NCBI RefSeq assembly: GCF_001633165.1
Contig: NZ_CP015418.1
Location: forward strand, 1,158,501-1,222,500
DNA length: 64,000 nt
Reading direction: 5' to 3'
Origin: Rhodovulum sulfidophilum DSM 1374
GTDB taxonomy: Bacteria > Pseudomonadota > Alphaproteobacteria > Rhodobacterales > Rhodobacteraceae
Below are positions 8,167 through 17,326 of this stretch, in pieces. Each line of letters starts with the position of its first letter. The stretch's first letter is position 1. The position numbers and the translations under genes are program-made. The notes below the pieces were generated by a model that was given only the letters and a program-made list of their open reading frames with translations, ran no database searches and was not told the DNA's origin.

Positions 8167-9166
8167 CCAGCACCTCCTCGACCACACGGCCCACGCGGGT
8201 GGTGGACCCGGCCTCGTCCAGAGGATCGCGGCGCAGGCGGTGGCGCAGCGCCGAGGGCGCGACCTGGCGCACATGCGCCCGGCTGACCGCATCGGCCCCC
8301 TCGAAGGCCGCCAGCGCGCGCGAGGCCTTCAGCAGCGTCAGCTCGCCCCTCAGCCCGTCCGAGCCCAGCGCAAGGCACAGCTCGGCGCAGTCGCGCAGCA
8401 CCGCCTCGTCGCTTTTCATCGTTTTCAGATGGTTGCGGGCGGCGATGATCTTCTCGCGCAGATCGGCATCGGCAGGGCGCCATGTCTCCATGAAGCCCTC
8501 ATAGTCCATCTCGTAGCTGTCGCGACGGCGGATCACCTCGATCCGGGTGTCGATATCCTTGGGCGAGGAGACCTCGACCGACAGCCCGAACCGGTCGAGA
8601 AGCTGCGGCCGCAGCTCGCCCTCTTCGGGGTTGCCCGAGCCGACCAGCACGAAGCGGGCCGGGTGCCGGATCGACAGGCCCTCGCGCTCGACCACGTTCT
8701 CGCCCGACTGGGCGACGTCAAGCAGCAGGTCGACGATGTGATCCTCGAGAAGGTTGACCTCGTCGATATAGAGATAGCCGCGATTGGCCCGGGCCAGCAG
8801 GCCCGGCTCGAACGCCTTCTCGCCGTTGGTCAGCGCCTTCTCGATGTCGAGGGCGCCGACCACCCGGTCCTCGGTCACGCCGAGCGGCAGATCGACGACG
8901 GGGGTCGGCCGGGTGACGATCTCGGTCGAGGTCAGATGCGCCCAGTCCGGGCACCGGTCGAGCGAGGGCGAGTTGACCGGGCAGCTTGCCACCGCCTGGA
9001 TCGGCGGCAGCAGCGCGGCCAGCGCGCGGACGGCCGTCGATTTGCCGGTTCCGCGGTCGCCGAACACCAGAACGCCACCGATCCCCGGATCGATCGCCGT
9101 GAGGATCATCGCCTGCTTCATCTCCTCCTGGCCGACGATGGCGGAGAAGGGAAAGGGTTGAGTCAT
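8153..9166 (-). CDS. bchI: Magnesium chelatase ATPase subunit I
   Basis: 337 residues, the normal length, starting MTQPFPFSAIVGQEEMKQ. AAA+ signatures are Walker A GDRGTGKST, Walker B YLYIDEVNLL, and the sensor region FVLVGSGNPEEGELRPQLLD with the Arg finger in LLDRFGLSVEV. BchI hexamers hydrolyse ATP to drive Mg insertion with BchD and BchH. The ATG overlaps the crtA stop (ATGA), indicating coupled translation from the crtA transcript. The longer frame upstream is a shadow over crtA. Confidence 0.97.
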   Translation of the reverse strand: MTQPFPFSAIVGQEEMKQAMILTAIDPGIGGVLVFGDRGTGKSTAVRALAALLPPIQAVASCPVNSPSLDRCPDWAHLTSTEIVTRPTPVVDLPLGVTEDRVVGALDIEKALTNGEKAFEPGLLARANRGYLYIDEVNLLEDHIVDLLLDVAQSGENVVEREGLSIRHPARFVLVGSGNPEEGELRPQLLDRFGLSVEVSSPKDIDTRIEVIRRRDSYEMDYEGFMETWRPADADLREKIIAARNHLKTMKSDEAVLRDCAELCLALGSDGLRGELTLLKASRALAAFEGADAVSRAHVRQVAPSALRHRLRRDPLDEAGSTTRVGRVVEEVLGEPA

Positions 9167-9993
9167 GCGGACACTTTCGATTTCTTGGACCCCCGGGACT
9201 TCCTGGGAGCTTTCTTGGGCTTCGCGGGCGCTTGGGCCGCGGGTTTCTCGGTCGCGGCGGGCTCGGCAGGGGCCGGAGCGGCCGGTCTGGAGTCCGATTT
9301 CAGCTTGGCCATCGGGCTGCCGCCTTCCCACGTACCCTCTTCCTCGAGGATTTTGAAGCGGGCATAAAGGTCTTCCTTGAACCAGTGATCGCCATAGGCG
9401 GCCCGGATCGCGCGGCCATGCGGGGTCTGGCCATGGGCGAAGCCCGCCATGGTGCCGGTGCCCTGCCAGAGCGAGAAGGTCACCTGCTGCACCCAGGGCA
9501 CCTCGGCCAGGCCCATGTGGAAGACGCAGGTCGGATCGGCCGCGACCTCTTTCTGGATCTGCGGCACATGCTTCCAGAACTGCAGCGCGACCGGCAGCTT
9601 GACGGTGGCGCGGGTCAGGACGGCCAGCGGGCCTTCCTCGGCCTTCTCGGTCACCTGCAGCGGCTCGACCCCGGACCACATGCCGCGGGCCGAGGTGGGG
9701 GTGAGGTAGATCGTATAGGTCTCGCAGGAATGATCGCGCAGCGTCCGGTGGGTGATCGAGCCCTTCAGGCCCGCCTTGGCGGTGGCCATGTCGGGCCAGA
9801 CGCAGAGAATCGCGTTGACGTCGACATTGGGGCGGGGGTTGAACCCCTCATCCGAGCCGGTGCCCAGAAGCTTGAAGAATTCCAGCCCCGGAACCGACTT
9901 CAGCGCGAAGCGCCCGCGGGCCATCTGGCTCAGCGCTTCGAGGCGCGAAGCCCAGTTGTCATAACGGAAAAAACTGATGGTGACGACTTGCAT
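9163..9993 (-). CDS. crtA: Spheroidene monooxygenase
   Basis: 276 residues. The catalytic domain begins MQVVTISFFRYDNWASRLEA, with FFKLLGTGSDEGFNPRPN and FTLWQGTG-type (VTFSLWQGTGTMAGFAHG) family motifs; it ends with HWFKEDLYARFKILEEEG. CrtA oxidises spheroidene to spheroidenone under oxic conditions. After about residue 230 there is a low-complexity Ala/Pro/Lys tail (PAAPAPAEPAATEKPAAQ, then PKKAPRKSRGSKKSK). First gene of the crtA-bchIDO unit and divergent from crtI. A repressor site in the 132-bp gap probably controls both directions. Confidence 0.95.
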   Translation of the reverse strand: MQVVTISFFRYDNWASRLEALSQMARGRFALKSVPGLEFFKLLGTGSDEGFNPRPNVDVNAILCVWPDMATAKAGLKGSITHRTLRDHSCETYTIYLTPTSARGMWSGVEPLQVTEKAEEGPLAVLTRATVKLPVALQFWKHVPQIQKEVAADPTCVFHMGLAEVPWVQQVTFSLWQGTGTMAGFAHGQTPHGRAIRAAYGDHWFKEDLYARFKILEEEGTWEGGSPMAKLKSDSRPAAPAPAEPAATEKPAAQAPAKPKKAPRKSRGSKKSKVSA

Positions 9994-10091
9994 TTGCGAC
10001 TCTCCTAAACCGGCTGTCGATCATCTTCTGGGCTCTTCGGGGTGCGACCGCAAGGAACCTGCCGCCCCCGGCGCGTATCCGGTAGAAGCAT

Positions 10092-10109
10092 TGTAAACTA
10101 AACTAGACA
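10092..10109. promoter_or_regulatory. PpsR/CrtJ-type operator between crtA and crtI
   Basis: TGTAAACTAAACTAGACA is an exact TGT-N12-ACA, the binding motif of the aerobic repressor PpsR (CrtJ). It lies 17 bp before the crtI ATG and overlaps a possible -10 element of crtA (TACAAT on the minus strand, 10095 to 10090). Position in a divergent carotenoid promoter matches known PpsR targets in Rhodobacter. Binding itself is inferred. Confidence 0.8.
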
Positions 10110-10125
10110 GGTTTAACCTAGCGAC

Positions 10126-11682
10126 ATGATGACACGAGTCGATCCCGCCCTGGCGGATGAAGCTGTTCGGGCGGGCCGCCCGCACGCCGTTGTAATCGGA
10201 GCCGGGTTGGGCGGGCTTGCCGCCGCGATGCGGCTTGGCGCCAAGGGCTACCGGGTGACGGTGGTCGACAAGCTCGACATGCCCGGCGGGCGCGGTTCGG
10301 CGATCTGGCAGGACGGGCACCGCTTCGATCTGGGGCCGACCATCGTCACCGTGCCGCAGGTCTTCCGCGAACTCTGGGCCGCCTGCGGGCGCGATTTCGA
10401 CCAGGATGTCACGCTGGCGCCGATGGATCCGTTCTACGAGATCGTCTTCGCCGATGGCGAGCGTTTCCGGGCGCAGCAGGATACCGAGAAGATGCGGGCC
10501 GAGGTGGCGCGGATCTCGCCCGACGACCTGGCGGGCTATGACCAGTTCCTGAAGGATGCCGAGAAGCGTTACTGGTTCGGCTTCGAGGGGCTCGGCCGCC
10601 GTCCGATGAACGAATGGAAGGATCTGGTGAAGGTCCTGCACATCTTCGGGATGCTGCGCGCCGACCGTTCGGTCTATGCCCATGCCGCGAGCCGGGTGAA
10701 GGACGAACGCCTGCGCATGGCGCTGTCCTTCCATCCGCTGTTCATCGGCGGCGACCCGTTCAACGTCACCTCGATGTACATCCTCGTGAGCTATCTCGAG
10801 AAGGAATTCGGCGTGCATTACGCGATGGGCGGCGTCGCCGCGCTCGCGGAGGCCATGGCCGGGGTGATCGAGGGCCAGGGCGGTACGCTCCGGATGAAGA
10901 CCGAGGTCGACGAGATCCTGGTGAAGAAGCATCGCGCGACCGGGGTCCGGCTGGCCTCGGGCGAGGTGCTGAACGCCGATGTCGTGGTCTCGAATGCCGA
11001 TGCGGGCTTCACCTACAGCCACCTTCTGCGCAACACCCGCCGCTGGCGGTGGACCGACGAGAGCCTGGCGAAGAAGCGCTGGTCGATGGGCCTGTTCGTC
11101 TGGTATTTCGGCACCAAGGGCACCCGCGGCAAATGGGCCGATGTGGGCCATCACACCGTGCTGAACGGGCCGCGCTACAAGGGGCTGGTGAAGGACATCT
11201 TCTTCCGGCCCGAGGAACTGGCCGAGGATATGAGCCTTTACATCCACCGGCCGACGGTCACCGACCCCTCGGCCGCGCCCGAGGGCGACGACACCTTCTA
11301 TGCGCTGTCGCCGGTGCCGAACCTGCATTGCGACAACCCCGTCGACTGGAAGGCTCATGCCGAAAGCTACCGCCAATCGGTGCAGGCGGTGATGGAAGAG
11401 AAACTGCTGCCGGGGCTTGGCGAGCATGTCTCGACCAGCCTCGTCTTCACCCCTGAAAGCTTCCAGTCGCGCTATCTCTCGCCCTATGGCGCGGGTTTCT
11501 CGCTGGAGCCCCGGATCTTCCAGAGCGCCAATTTCCGTCCGCACAATGTCAGCGAGGAGGTCGAGGGCCTCTATCTGGTGGGCGCGGGCACCCATCCCGG
11601 CGCGGGCCTGCCCAGCGTCGTCACCTCGGCCGAGGTGATGGCCAAGCTGGTGCCCGATGCGGACAGCGTCGCGGCAGGCTGA
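10126..11682 (+). CDS. crtI: Phytoene desaturase
   Basis: 518 residues with the N-terminal FAD/NAD dinucleotide fold (VVIGAGLGGLAAAMRLGAKG, then DKLDMPGGRGS) and the C-terminal carotenoid desaturase signature LYLVGAGTHPGAGLPSV. In the spheroidene pathway CrtI performs three desaturations giving neurosporene. There is little Shine-Dalgarno sequence before the ATG at 10126, and the repressor site is only 17 bp upstream, so the transcript leader may be very short. The stop overlaps nothing; crtB begins 2 bp later. Confidence 0.97.
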   Translation: MMTRVDPALADEAVRAGRPHAVVIGAGLGGLAAAMRLGAKGYRVTVVDKLDMPGGRGSAIWQDGHRFDLGPTIVTVPQVFRELWAACGRDFDQDVTLAPMDPFYEIVFADGERFRAQQDTEKMRAEVARISPDDLAGYDQFLKDAEKRYWFGFEGLGRRPMNEWKDLVKVLHIFGMLRADRSVYAHAASRVKDERLRMALSFHPLFIGGDPFNVTSMYILVSYLEKEFGVHYAMGGVAALAEAMAGVIEGQGGTLRMKTEVDEILVKKHRATGVRLASGEVLNADVVVSNADAGFTYSHLLRNTRRWRWTDESLAKKRWSMGLFVWYFGTKGTRGKWADVGHHTVLNGPRYKGLVKDIFFRPEELAEDMSLYIHRPTVTDPSAAPEGDDTFYALSPVPNLHCDNPVDWKAHAESYRQSVQAVMEEKLLPGLGEHVSTSLVFTPESFQSRYLSPYGAGFSLEPRIFQSANFRPHNVSEEVEGLYLVGAGTHPGAGLPSVVTSAEVMAKLVPDADSVAAG

Positions 11683-11683
11683 G

Positions 11684-12739
11684 ATGATCGATCCGGCGGA
11701 CCTGAAGCATTGCGAGGACTCGATCCGGACCGGGTCCTATTCCTTCCATGCGGCCTCGAAACTGCTGCCGGCGCGGGTCCGCGACCCGTCGCTGGCGCTT
11801 TACGCCTTCTGCCGGCTGACCGATGACGCGGTCGACCTGACCCATGACAAGTCGGCCGCCGTCCTGATGCTGGGCGAGCGGCTGGACCTGATCTATCGCG
11901 GCCAGCCCCGGAACGCGCCCTGCGACCGGGCCTTCGCCGCGGTGGTCGACGAGTTCGAGATGCCGCGCACCCTGCCCGAGGCGCTGCTGGAGGGCATGGC
12001 CTGGGATGCGATGGGGCGGCGCTACGAGACGCTGTCGGGGGTCTATGCCTATTCGGCGCGGGTCGCGGCTGCGGTCGGGGTGATGATGGCGGTGCTGATG
12101 CGGGTCCGCGATCCGCATGCGCTGGCGCGGGCCTGCGATCTGGGCGTCGCGATGCAGCTGACCAACATCGCCCGCGATGTCGGCGAGGACGCGGCCGAGG
12201 GCCGGTTCTTCCTGCCTCTGGAATGGATGAACGAGGCGGGGCTCGACGTCGAGGAATTCCTGGCCCGGCCCCAGCCCTCGCCCAGCATCCGGCGCCTGAC
12301 CCAGAAACTGCTGGCCGATGCCAACCGGCTTTACTTCCGCTCCGAGCCGGGGGTGGCCGAGCTGCCCTTCGCCTGCCGTCCGGGCATCTTCGCCGCGCGC
12401 AACATCTATGCGGCCATCGGCCGCGAGGTGCGCCGCGCCGATTACGACAACATCACCCGCCGCGCCTATACCAACAAGAGACAGAAGCTCGGCTGGCTGA
12501 TCTGGTCCTCGATCCAGGCCCTGACGGTCAGCGCGATGCCGCGCTCGGCCGTGCTTTACGGCAAGCCGCTGGCCGAATGCGCCTATCTGGTCGAGGCGAC
12601 GGCGACCCGGCGGCCGTCCGACAACCCCTGGGGAGAGGGCCGCGCCGGCGAGATCATCGCGATCCTGGCCCAGCTCGAGGCGCGCGAGCGCAAGAGACGC
12701 GGTGCCACATTGGAACAATATCGCCGCAAGGCTATTTAA
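11684..12739 (+). CDS. crtB: Phytoene synthase
   Basis: 351 residues, squalene/phytoene synthase family. It joins two geranylgeranyl diphosphates to phytoene. The two Asp-rich Mg2+/diphosphate motifs are present: DDAVDL (first) and NIARDVGEDAAEGR (second), plus the YAYSARVAAAVG helix. ATG at 11684 is chosen because it follows crtI by 1 bp; an earlier in-frame ATG would overlap crtI. Cotranscribed with crtI and tspO. Confidence 0.97.
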   Translation: MIDPADLKHCEDSIRTGSYSFHAASKLLPARVRDPSLALYAFCRLTDDAVDLTHDKSAAVLMLGERLDLIYRGQPRNAPCDRAFAAVVDEFEMPRTLPEALLEGMAWDAMGRRYETLSGVYAYSARVAAAVGVMMAVLMRVRDPHALARACDLGVAMQLTNIARDVGEDAAEGRFFLPLEWMNEAGLDVEEFLARPQPSPSIRRLTQKLLADANRLYFRSEPGVAELPFACRPGIFAARNIYAAIGREVRRADYDNITRRAYTNKRQKLGWLIWSSIQALTVSAMPRSAVLYGKPLAECAYLVEATATRRPSDNPWGEGRAGEIIAILAQLEARERKRRGATLEQYRRKAI

Positions 12740-12744
12740 GAGAC

Positions 12745-13230
12745 ATGATGATCGATTGGCCCCTCTTCGGAATATTCCTCGCCACCACCTATGCGGCTGG
12801 CGCGACCGGTGCCTTCTTCTCACCTGACGGGTGGTATGACCGCATCGACAAACCCAAATGGACCCCGCCGAACTGGCTCTTTCCGGTGGCGTGGTTCGTG
12901 CTTTACATCTGCATGGCCTATGCCGCGACGCGCGTCGCGATCTCGGGAAGCCCGCTGCTTGTCTACGCGCTGGCGATCTGGGGCTTGCAGGTCGCCTTCA
13001 ATACGCTCTGGTCGCCGGTCTTCTTCGGCCTGCACCGGCTGGGGGCTGCCCTGGTCGTGCTTTGCGGGATGTGGATCTCGGTCCTGGCCATGGCGGTTTC
13101 GTTCTACCAGGCCGACATGATCGCGGGGCTGCTGATCCTGCCCTATGTGGTCTGGACCAGCTATGCCTGGGCGCTGAACTTCTCGATCTGGCGCCGCAAT
13201 CGTGGCGCGGTGCAAGCCGCGGGCGCCTGA
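12745..13230 (+). CDS. tspO: Tryptophan-rich sensory protein TspO
   Basis: 161 residues, five predicted transmembrane helices, Trp-rich, with the TspO/MBR motifs PKWTPPNWLFPVAWFVLY and LQVAFNTLWSPVFFG. TspO is an outer-membrane porphyrin-binding regulator in R. sphaeroides that tunes photosynthesis gene expression with oxygen. Tandem ATGs at 12745 and 12748; the first lies 6 bp after the crtB stop. In R. sphaeroides crtC follows tspO; here a terminator and a convergent housekeeping gene follow, so this is the edge of the cluster. Confidence 0.95.
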   Translation: MMIDWPLFGIFLATTYAAGATGAFFSPDGWYDRIDKPKWTPPNWLFPVAWFVLYICMAYAATRVAISGSPLLVYALAIWGLQVAFNTLWSPVFFGLHRLGAALVVLCGMWISVLAMAVSFYQADMIAGLLILPYVVWTSYAWALNFSIWRRNRGAVQAAGA

Positions 13231-13256
13231 GGCAAGACAGCCCGATCAATACCCGT

Positions 13257-13278
13257 CGCCCGGCCTTTCGGCCGGGCG
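13257..13278 (+). terminator. Hairpin terminator after tspO
   Basis: Perfect 9-bp stem CGCCCGGCC/GGCCGGGCG with a TTTC loop, followed by ATGTCTTTT. It lies 27 bp past the tspO stop and before the converging ubiH-type gene. Confidence 0.75.
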
Positions 13279-13280
13279 AT

Positions 13281-13310
13281 GTCTTTTCGGGGCAGGTCTT
13301 TTCGGGACAG
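13281..13310. repeat. Two tandem copies of a 15-bp unit
   Basis: GTCTTTTCGGGGCAG is followed directly by GTCTTTTCGGGACAG (one mismatch). It sits just after the tspO terminator hairpin and supplies two T-runs, which may strengthen termination. Confidence 0.7.
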
Positions 13311-13331
13311 CCCGGATCCTGGACTCGGGCC

Positions 13332-14558
13332 CTAGAGCGGCCGCCCGGTCATCAGGCGCGGCAGCCCGCCGGTCAGTCCGGCCGCCTCGCGGATGAAGCG
13401 GCGGCGCAGGGCGGGCAGCGCCGCGACCGCCCCGAGGCCCAGATCGCGGCCCAGCCGCAAGAACGGATTGTCGTTCGAGAACAGCGCGTTGACCGTATCG
13501 GTCCCGGCCGCCATCAGGGTGGTGTCGAAGCGCCGCCAGGTCTGGTAGCGTTCCAGCACGTCGATGGCGCCGATATCCTCGCCCCGCCGTTTCGCCTCGA
13601 CCAGCACCTGGGCCAGCGCGCCCACGTCGCGAAGCCCCAGGTTGAACCCCTGGCCTGCGATGGGATGCACCCCATGGGCCGCGTCGCCCAACAGCGCCAC
13701 CCGGGGGGCGCAGAAGGCATTGGCCAGCGACAGGCTCAGCGGATAGGTAAACCGCGCGCCTTCCAGCGCGATCTCGCCCAGGAAGTCGCCGAAGCGCGGG
13801 CGCAGCATCTCAAGATAGGCCGCGTCGTCCAGCGCTTGGATCGCGGCGGCCTGGGCGTGGCGCTCGCTCCAGACGATCGAGCTGCGGTTGCCGGGCAGCG
13901 GCAGGATCGCCAGCGGCCCCGGCGGCATGAAGAACTGATGCGCGGTGCCGCCATGTGGGTGCTCATGGGCGATGGCGCAGACCAGTGCGGTCTGGCCGTA
14001 ATCATGCCCGGTCCGGCCGATGCCCGCGCGCTGCGCGGTGCCCGAGCGGCGCCCGTCGCAGCCGACCAGAAGCCGCGCGCAAAGCTGCCGCCCCGAGGCC
14101 AGCGTCACCGTCACGCCGGTCGGGCCGGTTTCCTGCGCCACCACGGTCTCGCCCGACAGGGTCGTGATCCGGGGCTCGGCCTCCAGCGCCTCCAGCATCG
14201 CGCGGCGCAGATAGCGGTCCTCGATCATGTGGCCCATCGGGCCTTCCTCGATCTCGCCATGGTGGAAGTCGAGGAAGAACGGCGCCGCCCCTTCGCCCGC
14301 GCGCCCGTCCGAGGCGACGATCTCGAGGATCGGCTGGCCGCGATGGACGAGACCGGGCCAGATCCCGATGGCGGAGAGCAGCCGGGTCGAGCCCAGCGCC
14401 AGCGCATAGGACCGGCCGTCGAAAAGGTCGCTGTCGCGGTCGGTGCGGGGCAGGGCGTCGATCACGGTGACGGAGAGCCCGGCCTGGGCCAGGGCCAGCG
14501 CAAGCGCCGGGCCGTTCAGCCCGCCGCCGACGATCAGGATCTCGGAATCGTAGGTCAT
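13332..14558 (-). CDS. UbiH/UbiF/Coq6-type FAD-dependent hydroxylase
   Basis: 408 residues. Rossmann FAD motif LIVGGGLNGPALALALAQAG at the N-terminus, the DG segment LLVGCDGRRSGTAQ in the middle, and the second FAD motif LLGDAAHGVHPIAGQGFNLG, all diagnostic of ubiquinone-ring hydroxylases. It probably adds a hydroxyl group in ubiquinone-10 synthesis, in the cytoplasm at the membrane. Which ring position (UbiH, UbiF, UbiL or UbiM class) cannot be decided by eye. Single gene, convergent with tspO. Confidence 0.85.
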   Translation of the reverse strand: MTYDSEILIVGGGLNGPALALALAQAGLSVTVIDALPRTDRDSDLFDGRSYALALGSTRLLSAIGIWPGLVHRGQPILEIVASDGRAGEGAAPFFLDFHHGEIEEGPMGHMIEDRYLRRAMLEALEAEPRITTLSGETVVAQETGPTGVTVTLASGRQLCARLLVGCDGRRSGTAQRAGIGRTGHDYGQTALVCAIAHEHPHGGTAHQFFMPPGPLAILPLPGNRSSIVWSERHAQAAAIQALDDAAYLEMLRPRFGDFLGEIALEGARFTYPLSLSLANAFCAPRVALLGDAAHGVHPIAGQGFNLGLRDVGALAQVLVEAKRRGEDIGAIDVLERYQTWRRFDTTLMAAGTDTVNALFSNDNPFLRLGRDLGLGAVAALPALRRRFIREAAGLTGGLPRLMTGRPL

Positions 14559-14646
14559 GGCGTGAATATGGCGGTCCGCCCGGGATTGTCCATAAGTCCC
14601 GGTGCCGTTAGCGTCGCGAAGAAGTCATGGAGTATGGGGACTGCGG

Positions 14647-15978
14647 ATGGCGAGTGACTGGCTTGGGATGAGTGCGGGCGATCTTGGGCGTGGAATCGAG
14701 ACGGGCAAGATCGACCCGGTCGATCTGGCGACAGGTTTTCTCGACGCGATCGCGGGCCATCCGCTTTGCGACAGGATCTATGCCCGCCCGACCCGGGCGC
14801 GGGCGCTGGCCGAGGCCGAGGCGGCGCGCAGCCGGGCGCGGTCGGGGCTGCGGCTCGGACCGCTCGACGGGGTGCCGATCTCGTGGAAGGACCTCTTCGA
14901 CAGCGCGCGGATCGCGACCGAGGCGGGCGCGGCGCTGCTGGAAGGGCGGGTGCCCCGGCAGGATGCCGAGGTGCTGGCCACCGCGACCGCGGGCGGGCTG
15001 GTCTGCCTTGGCAAGACCCATATGTCCGAGCTGGCCTTCTCGGGGCTCGGCGTCAACCCGGTCACGGCGACGTCGCCCTGCATCAACGCGCCCAATGGGG
15101 CGCCGGGCGGATCCTCCTCGGGGGCGGCGGCCTCGGTGGCCTTCGGGCTGGCGCCGGGTGCGATCGGGTCCGATACCGGCGGCTCGGTGCGGATCCCGGC
15201 GGTCTGGAACGACCTTGTCGGGCTCAAGACCACCGCCGGGCGGATCTCGCTGAAGGGCGTGGTGCCGCTATGCCCGAAATTCGATACGGTGGGGCCGCTG
15301 ACCCGCAATGTCGAGGATGCGGGCCTGCTGCTGGCGGCGCTCGAGGGCGGCCGGCCTGCCGATCTGAGCGGGGCGCGGCTTGAGGGCATGCGGTTCATGG
15401 TGCTGGAAACGGCGGCCTTCGACGGTTTGCGCGACGCGCCCCGAGCCGGGTTCAACCATGCGCTGGAACGGCTCGCCGAAGAGGGCGCGACCATCGTCCG
15501 GGAACAGGCGCCCGAGGTGGCCGAGGCGCTGGCGCTGGCAGGGGTGCTGTTCGCGACCGAGGCCTATGGCACCTGGCGCGACAGGATCGAGGCCGAACCC
15601 GACAAGATGTATCCGCCGATCCTGGACCGGTTCCGTGGCGGGCGTGCCTTCTCGGGCGCCGATTACGTTGCCGCCTGGCAGACGCTCGGGCTGCTGCGCG
15701 GGACATGGGCCCGGCGGGTATCCGGTTTCGACGCGGTGCTGCTGCCGACCTGCCCGATCCTGCCGCCCGATGTCGACCGGCTGCTGGCCGATCCCGATTT
15801 CTTCATGGCCGAAAACCTTCTGGCGCTGCGCAACACCCGGATCGGGAACCTGATGGGAAGCGCGGTTCTGACGCTGCCGACCGGTGTGCCCGCGACGGGC
15901 ATTTCCTTCATGGGGCTGCCGATGTCGGAAGAGCGGCTGTTGCGGATCGGCGCGGCGGCGGAACGGGCCCTGACCTAA
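14647..15978 (+). CDS. Amidase signature family hydrolase
   Basis: 443 residues with the complete Ser-cisSer-Lys triad region: Lys in GVPISWKDLFD, cis-Ser in the Gly/Ser-rich GAPGGSSSGAAASVA, and nucleophile Ser in GSDTGGSVRIPA. Family members hydrolyse amides; relatives include aspartyl/glutamyl-tRNA amidotransferase A and many substrate-specific amidases. No gatB or gatC partner is adjacent, so a stand-alone amidase is more likely. Start at ATG 14647 (MASDWLGMSAGDLG); a shorter leader is preferred to the earlier in-frame ATG at 14602. Substrate unknown. Confidence 0.85.
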   Translation: MASDWLGMSAGDLGRGIETGKIDPVDLATGFLDAIAGHPLCDRIYARPTRARALAEAEAARSRARSGLRLGPLDGVPISWKDLFDSARIATEAGAALLEGRVPRQDAEVLATATAGGLVCLGKTHMSELAFSGLGVNPVTATSPCINAPNGAPGGSSSGAAASVAFGLAPGAIGSDTGGSVRIPAVWNDLVGLKTTAGRISLKGVVPLCPKFDTVGPLTRNVEDAGLLLAALEGGRPADLSGARLEGMRFMVLETAAFDGLRDAPRAGFNHALERLAEEGATIVREQAPEVAEALALAGVLFATEAYGTWRDRIEAEPDKMYPPILDRFRGGRAFSGADYVAAWQTLGLLRGTWARRVSGFDAVLLPTCPILPPDVDRLLADPDFFMAENLLALRNTRIGNLMGSAVLTLPTGVPATGISFMGLPMSEERLLRIGAAAERALT

Positions 15979-16116
15979 AAGCCACAGCTTTCCCGGCAAC
16001 GGGTCGGGCGCGCCGGGCTTTCTGGACCCGGGCGCGGCAAGGGGCTATCGTGATCCGCAATCGGAGCGCCCGGACGACTCCGAACCGAGGCAGTAAGACA
16101 GACGAGACAGGGGTCC

Positions 16117-17313
16117 ATGACCTTTCCCGAGCGGTTCTCGAACCTACCGGATTACGCGTTTCCGCGGCTCAGGCGTCTTCTCGACGTCCATGAGCCCGGC
16201 GGCGTGCCGGTGCACATGACCATCGGCGAGCCCAGGCACGCCTTTCCCGACTGGGTCGCCGGTATCGTCGCCGAGCATGCCCATGAATTCGGCAAATACC
16301 CTCCGAACGAGGGCACGCCCGAGCTGCGCGCGGCGATCGCGGGCTGGGTCGGACGCCGCTATGGCGTGACGCTCGACCCCGAGACCCAGGTCACCACCCT
16401 GAACGGCACCCGCGAGGGGCTGTTCAACGCGGCGCTCGCGCTTTGTCCCGAGACGAAGGCAGGCGTGACGAAGGCAGGTGGCCGGCCCGCGATCCTGACG
16501 CCGAACCCGTTTTATCAGGTCTATGCCGTGGCCGCGCTGGCGGTGGCGGCCGAGCCCGTCTATGTGCCCGCGACCGCCGAAACCGGCTTTCTGCCCGATT
16601 ATGGCGCGCTGTCGCCCGAGCTGCTGGACCGCGTCGCCATCGCCTATATCTGTTCGCCCTCGAATCCGCAGGGCGCGGTGGCCGACCGGGGCTATTGGGC
16701 CGATCTGATCCGGCTGGCCGAGAAACACGATTTCCGGATCTTCGCCGACGAGTGCTATTCCGAGATCTACCGCGACAGCTCGCCGCCGGGCGCGCTGAGC
16801 GTCGCGGCCGAGCTTGGCGCCGATCCCGAACGGGTGGTGGTTTTCCATTCGCTGTCGAAACGCTCGAACCTGCCGGGGCTCCGGTCGGGCTTTGCCGCCG
16901 GCGGGCCGGGCAGCATCGGCCGGATCAAGCAGCTTCGGTCCTATGCCGGGGCGCCCTTGCCCCTGCCGCTTCAGCGGGTTGCCGAACGGGCCTGGTCCGA
17001 GGAAAGCCATGTCGCGGCAAGCCGGGCGCGGTATCAGGGCAAATACGCCATCGCCGACGAGATCCTTGGCGGCGTGGCGGGGTATCGGGCCCCCGAAGCG
17101 GGGTTCTTCCTGTGGCTGCCGGTCGCCGATGGCGAGGCGGCGGCATTGAAACTCTGGCGCGAGACCGGGGTGCGGGTCCTGCCCGGCGCCTATCTGGCGC
17201 GGGATGTCGAGGGCACGAATCCGGGCGCGGGCTATATCCGCGTGGCGATGGTCGCGGCCGAAGATGAAATGCGTGCCGCGCTGGTCCGGCTGCGCGGCTG
17301 TCTGTACGATTGA
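16117..17313 (+). CDS. dapC: PLP-dependent class I/II aminotransferase, DapC-like
   Basis: 398 residues, fold type I aminotransferase. It shows [17 protein letters not shown], the cofactor segments [14 protein letters not shown] and CSPSNPQG, the Asp-Tyr pair region [10 protein letters not shown], and the PLP-Lys in [16 protein letters not shown]. Overall resemblance is to N-succinyldiaminopimelate aminotransferase (DapC) of lysine synthesis. It is 13 bp upstream of ftsK, so possibly cotranscribed. The class is sure; the DapC substrate is likely but not proven. Confidence 0.75.
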   Translation: MTFPERFSNLPDYAFPRLRRLLDVHEPGGVPVHMTIGEPRHAFPDWVAGIVAEHAHEFGKYPPNEGTPELRAAIAGWVGRRYGVTLDPETQVTTLNGTREGLFNAALALCPETKAGVTKAGGRPAILTPNPFYQVYAVAALAVAAEPVYVPATAETGFLPDYGALSPELLDRVAIAYICSPSNPQGAVADRGYWADLIRLAEKHDFRIFADECYSEIYRDSSPPGALSVAAELGADPERVVVFHSLSKRSNLPGLRSGFAAGGPGSIGRIKQLRSYAGAPLPLPLQRVAERAWSEESHVAASRARYQGKYAIADEILGGVAGYRAPEAGFFLWLPVADGEAAALKLWRETGVRVLPGAYLARDVEGTNPGAGYIRVAMVAAEDEMRAALVRLRGCLYD

Positions 17314-17326
17314 AAAGGGCGAGGGC

